Positions 23,666 to 24,116 of a DNA stretch of 24,116 nucleotides are shown here, in pieces. The stretch spans positions 1 through 24,116 of the forward strand of contig JAEWQH010000074.1 of NCBI GenBank assembly GCA_023399275.1, written 5' to 3'. How positions within the stretch are numbered: the first letter of the stretch is position 1; the number at the start of each line of letters is the position of its first letter. A model generated the notes under the pieces. That model did no database searches, had not been told where the DNA came from, and saw nothing but the letters and a program-made list of their open reading frames with translations. Position numbers and translations under genes: made by a program. Origin of the DNA: Bacillota bacterium (GTDB lineage: Bacteria; Bacillota; Clostridia; Christensenellales; CAG-138).

Positions 23666-24116
23666 GCTCCGCCCTCCAGCACGCCGAGGTGGGCCAGCGC
23701 GGCCCGCGCCGCCTCCTGCCCCGCGCTCTGCTTATTCGGCCCCGTGCCTTCGCCGATCGCCGCCCCGGAGAGGCGCACGCAGATGGTGAACCGCTTTTGA
23801 TGCTCCGGGCCTGCTTCACTGAGGCACTCGTATTCGAGCGTGCCGATGTGCCCCTTCTGCACATACTCCTGCAGACGCGTCTTATAATCCTTATCGGTCT
23901 CGTCCACACGCGCGTCCTCCAGCAGACGGATCACGCGCTCGCGGATGACACGCCGCGCGTGCTCCAGCCCGCCGTCGAGATAGATCGCCCCGATGACGGC
24001 CTCCAGCGCATCCGAAACAATGGACGGCTTATCGCGTCCGCCGGTGATCTCCTCGCCGTTGCCAAGGCGCAGATGCGCGGGAATGCCGAGCGAAAGCGCC
24101 GCGCTGTAGAGCGCGT
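23662..24116 (-). CDS. rnc: RNase III, C-terminal 150 residues; start lies beyond the window
   Basis: RNase III cuts double-stranded RNA and processes rRNA precursors. The frame is open from the window edge. The visible part begins LYSAALSLGIPAHLRLGNGEE and holds the second half of the nuclease domain, with the Asp and Glu of VSDALEAVIGAIYLDGG matching the metal-binding site. A double-stranded RNA-binding domain follows from DYKTRLQEYVQKG to the end, with the terminal GPNKQSAGQEAARAAL helix. The first catalytic motif (ERLEFLGD type) is outside the window; about 75-80 residues are missing. The stop overlaps the smc start by four bases. rnc-smc-ftsY is the standard Bacillota order. Confidence 0.97.
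   Translation of the reverse strand, partial: ALYSAALSLGIPAHLRLGNGEEITGGRDKPSIVSDALEAVIGAIYLDGGLEHARRVIRERVIRLLEDARVDETDKDYKTRLQEYVQKGHIGTLEYECLSEAGPEHQKRFTICVRLSGAAIGEGTGPNKQSAGQEAARAALAHLGVLEGGA

Noticed and set aside
1..24116. CRISPR array, tRNA, rRNA, insertion sequence or prophage
   Set aside because: I looked for spaced direct repeats, tRNA-like cloverleaf sequence, transposase or integrase proteins and found none.

Overview
The window looks like a GC-rich chromosomal segment of a Bacillota member, probably Clostridia-like. This rests on gene order and protein family versions, not on a marker-gene phylogeny. Every gene I can support lies on the minus strand, so the window reads biologically from right to left. 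The order rnc-smc-ftsY-ylxM-ffh-rpsP-khpA-rimM-trmD-rplS-rbgA-rnhB-yraN-(comM)-dprA-topA-trmFO-hslV-hslU closely matches the classic Bacillus subtilis rnc-to-codY block. Compared with that block, sucCD, ylqD and the xerC-like codV gene are absent, and a three-gene complement of membrane proteins has been added at two points.

Layout from right to left: (1) 24116-20055: the end of rnc, then smc and ftsY, tightly packed. (2) 19109-15527: a consensus promoter with a leader hairpin drives ylxM-ffh-rpsP-khpA-rimM-trmD (SRP, S16, an RNA chaperone, ribosome maturation and tRNA m1G37 methylation). (3) 15435-14498: an EamA/DMT-type transporter sits between trmD and rplS. (4) 14480-12104: rplS has its own extended -10 promoter and terminator, followed by the overlapping genes rbgA-rnhB-yraN and a strong terminator. 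(5) 12035-7600: a self-contained two-gene cassette has its own promoter and terminator. It encodes a 1276-residue membrane glycosyltransferase with two GT-C halves (the C-terminal half is of the protein O-mannosyltransferase type) and a GtrA-like protein. (6) 7542-4863: comM (yifB) and dprA, both linked to natural transformation and DNA processing. (7) 4601-1030: an AT-rich 365-base spacer with a strong promoter, then topA-trmFO. (8) 851-1: hslV-hslU, a two-component ATP-dependent protease; hslU is cut by the window edge.

Functionally this is a housekeeping locus for ribosome assembly, protein targeting, tRNA modification, chromosome organisation and DNA topology. The surface-glycosylation cassette and the EamA transporter are the accessory elements. 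I see no rRNA, tRNA, CRISPR array, insertion sequence or phage gene. The most unusual item is the giant dual GT-C protein, in which each catalytic half is preceded by a beta-rich extracytoplasmic domain. Its promoter is physically merged with the terminator of the upstream operon. This may be a lipid-carrier-dependent glycosylation module, but its sugar and acceptor cannot be read from the sequence.
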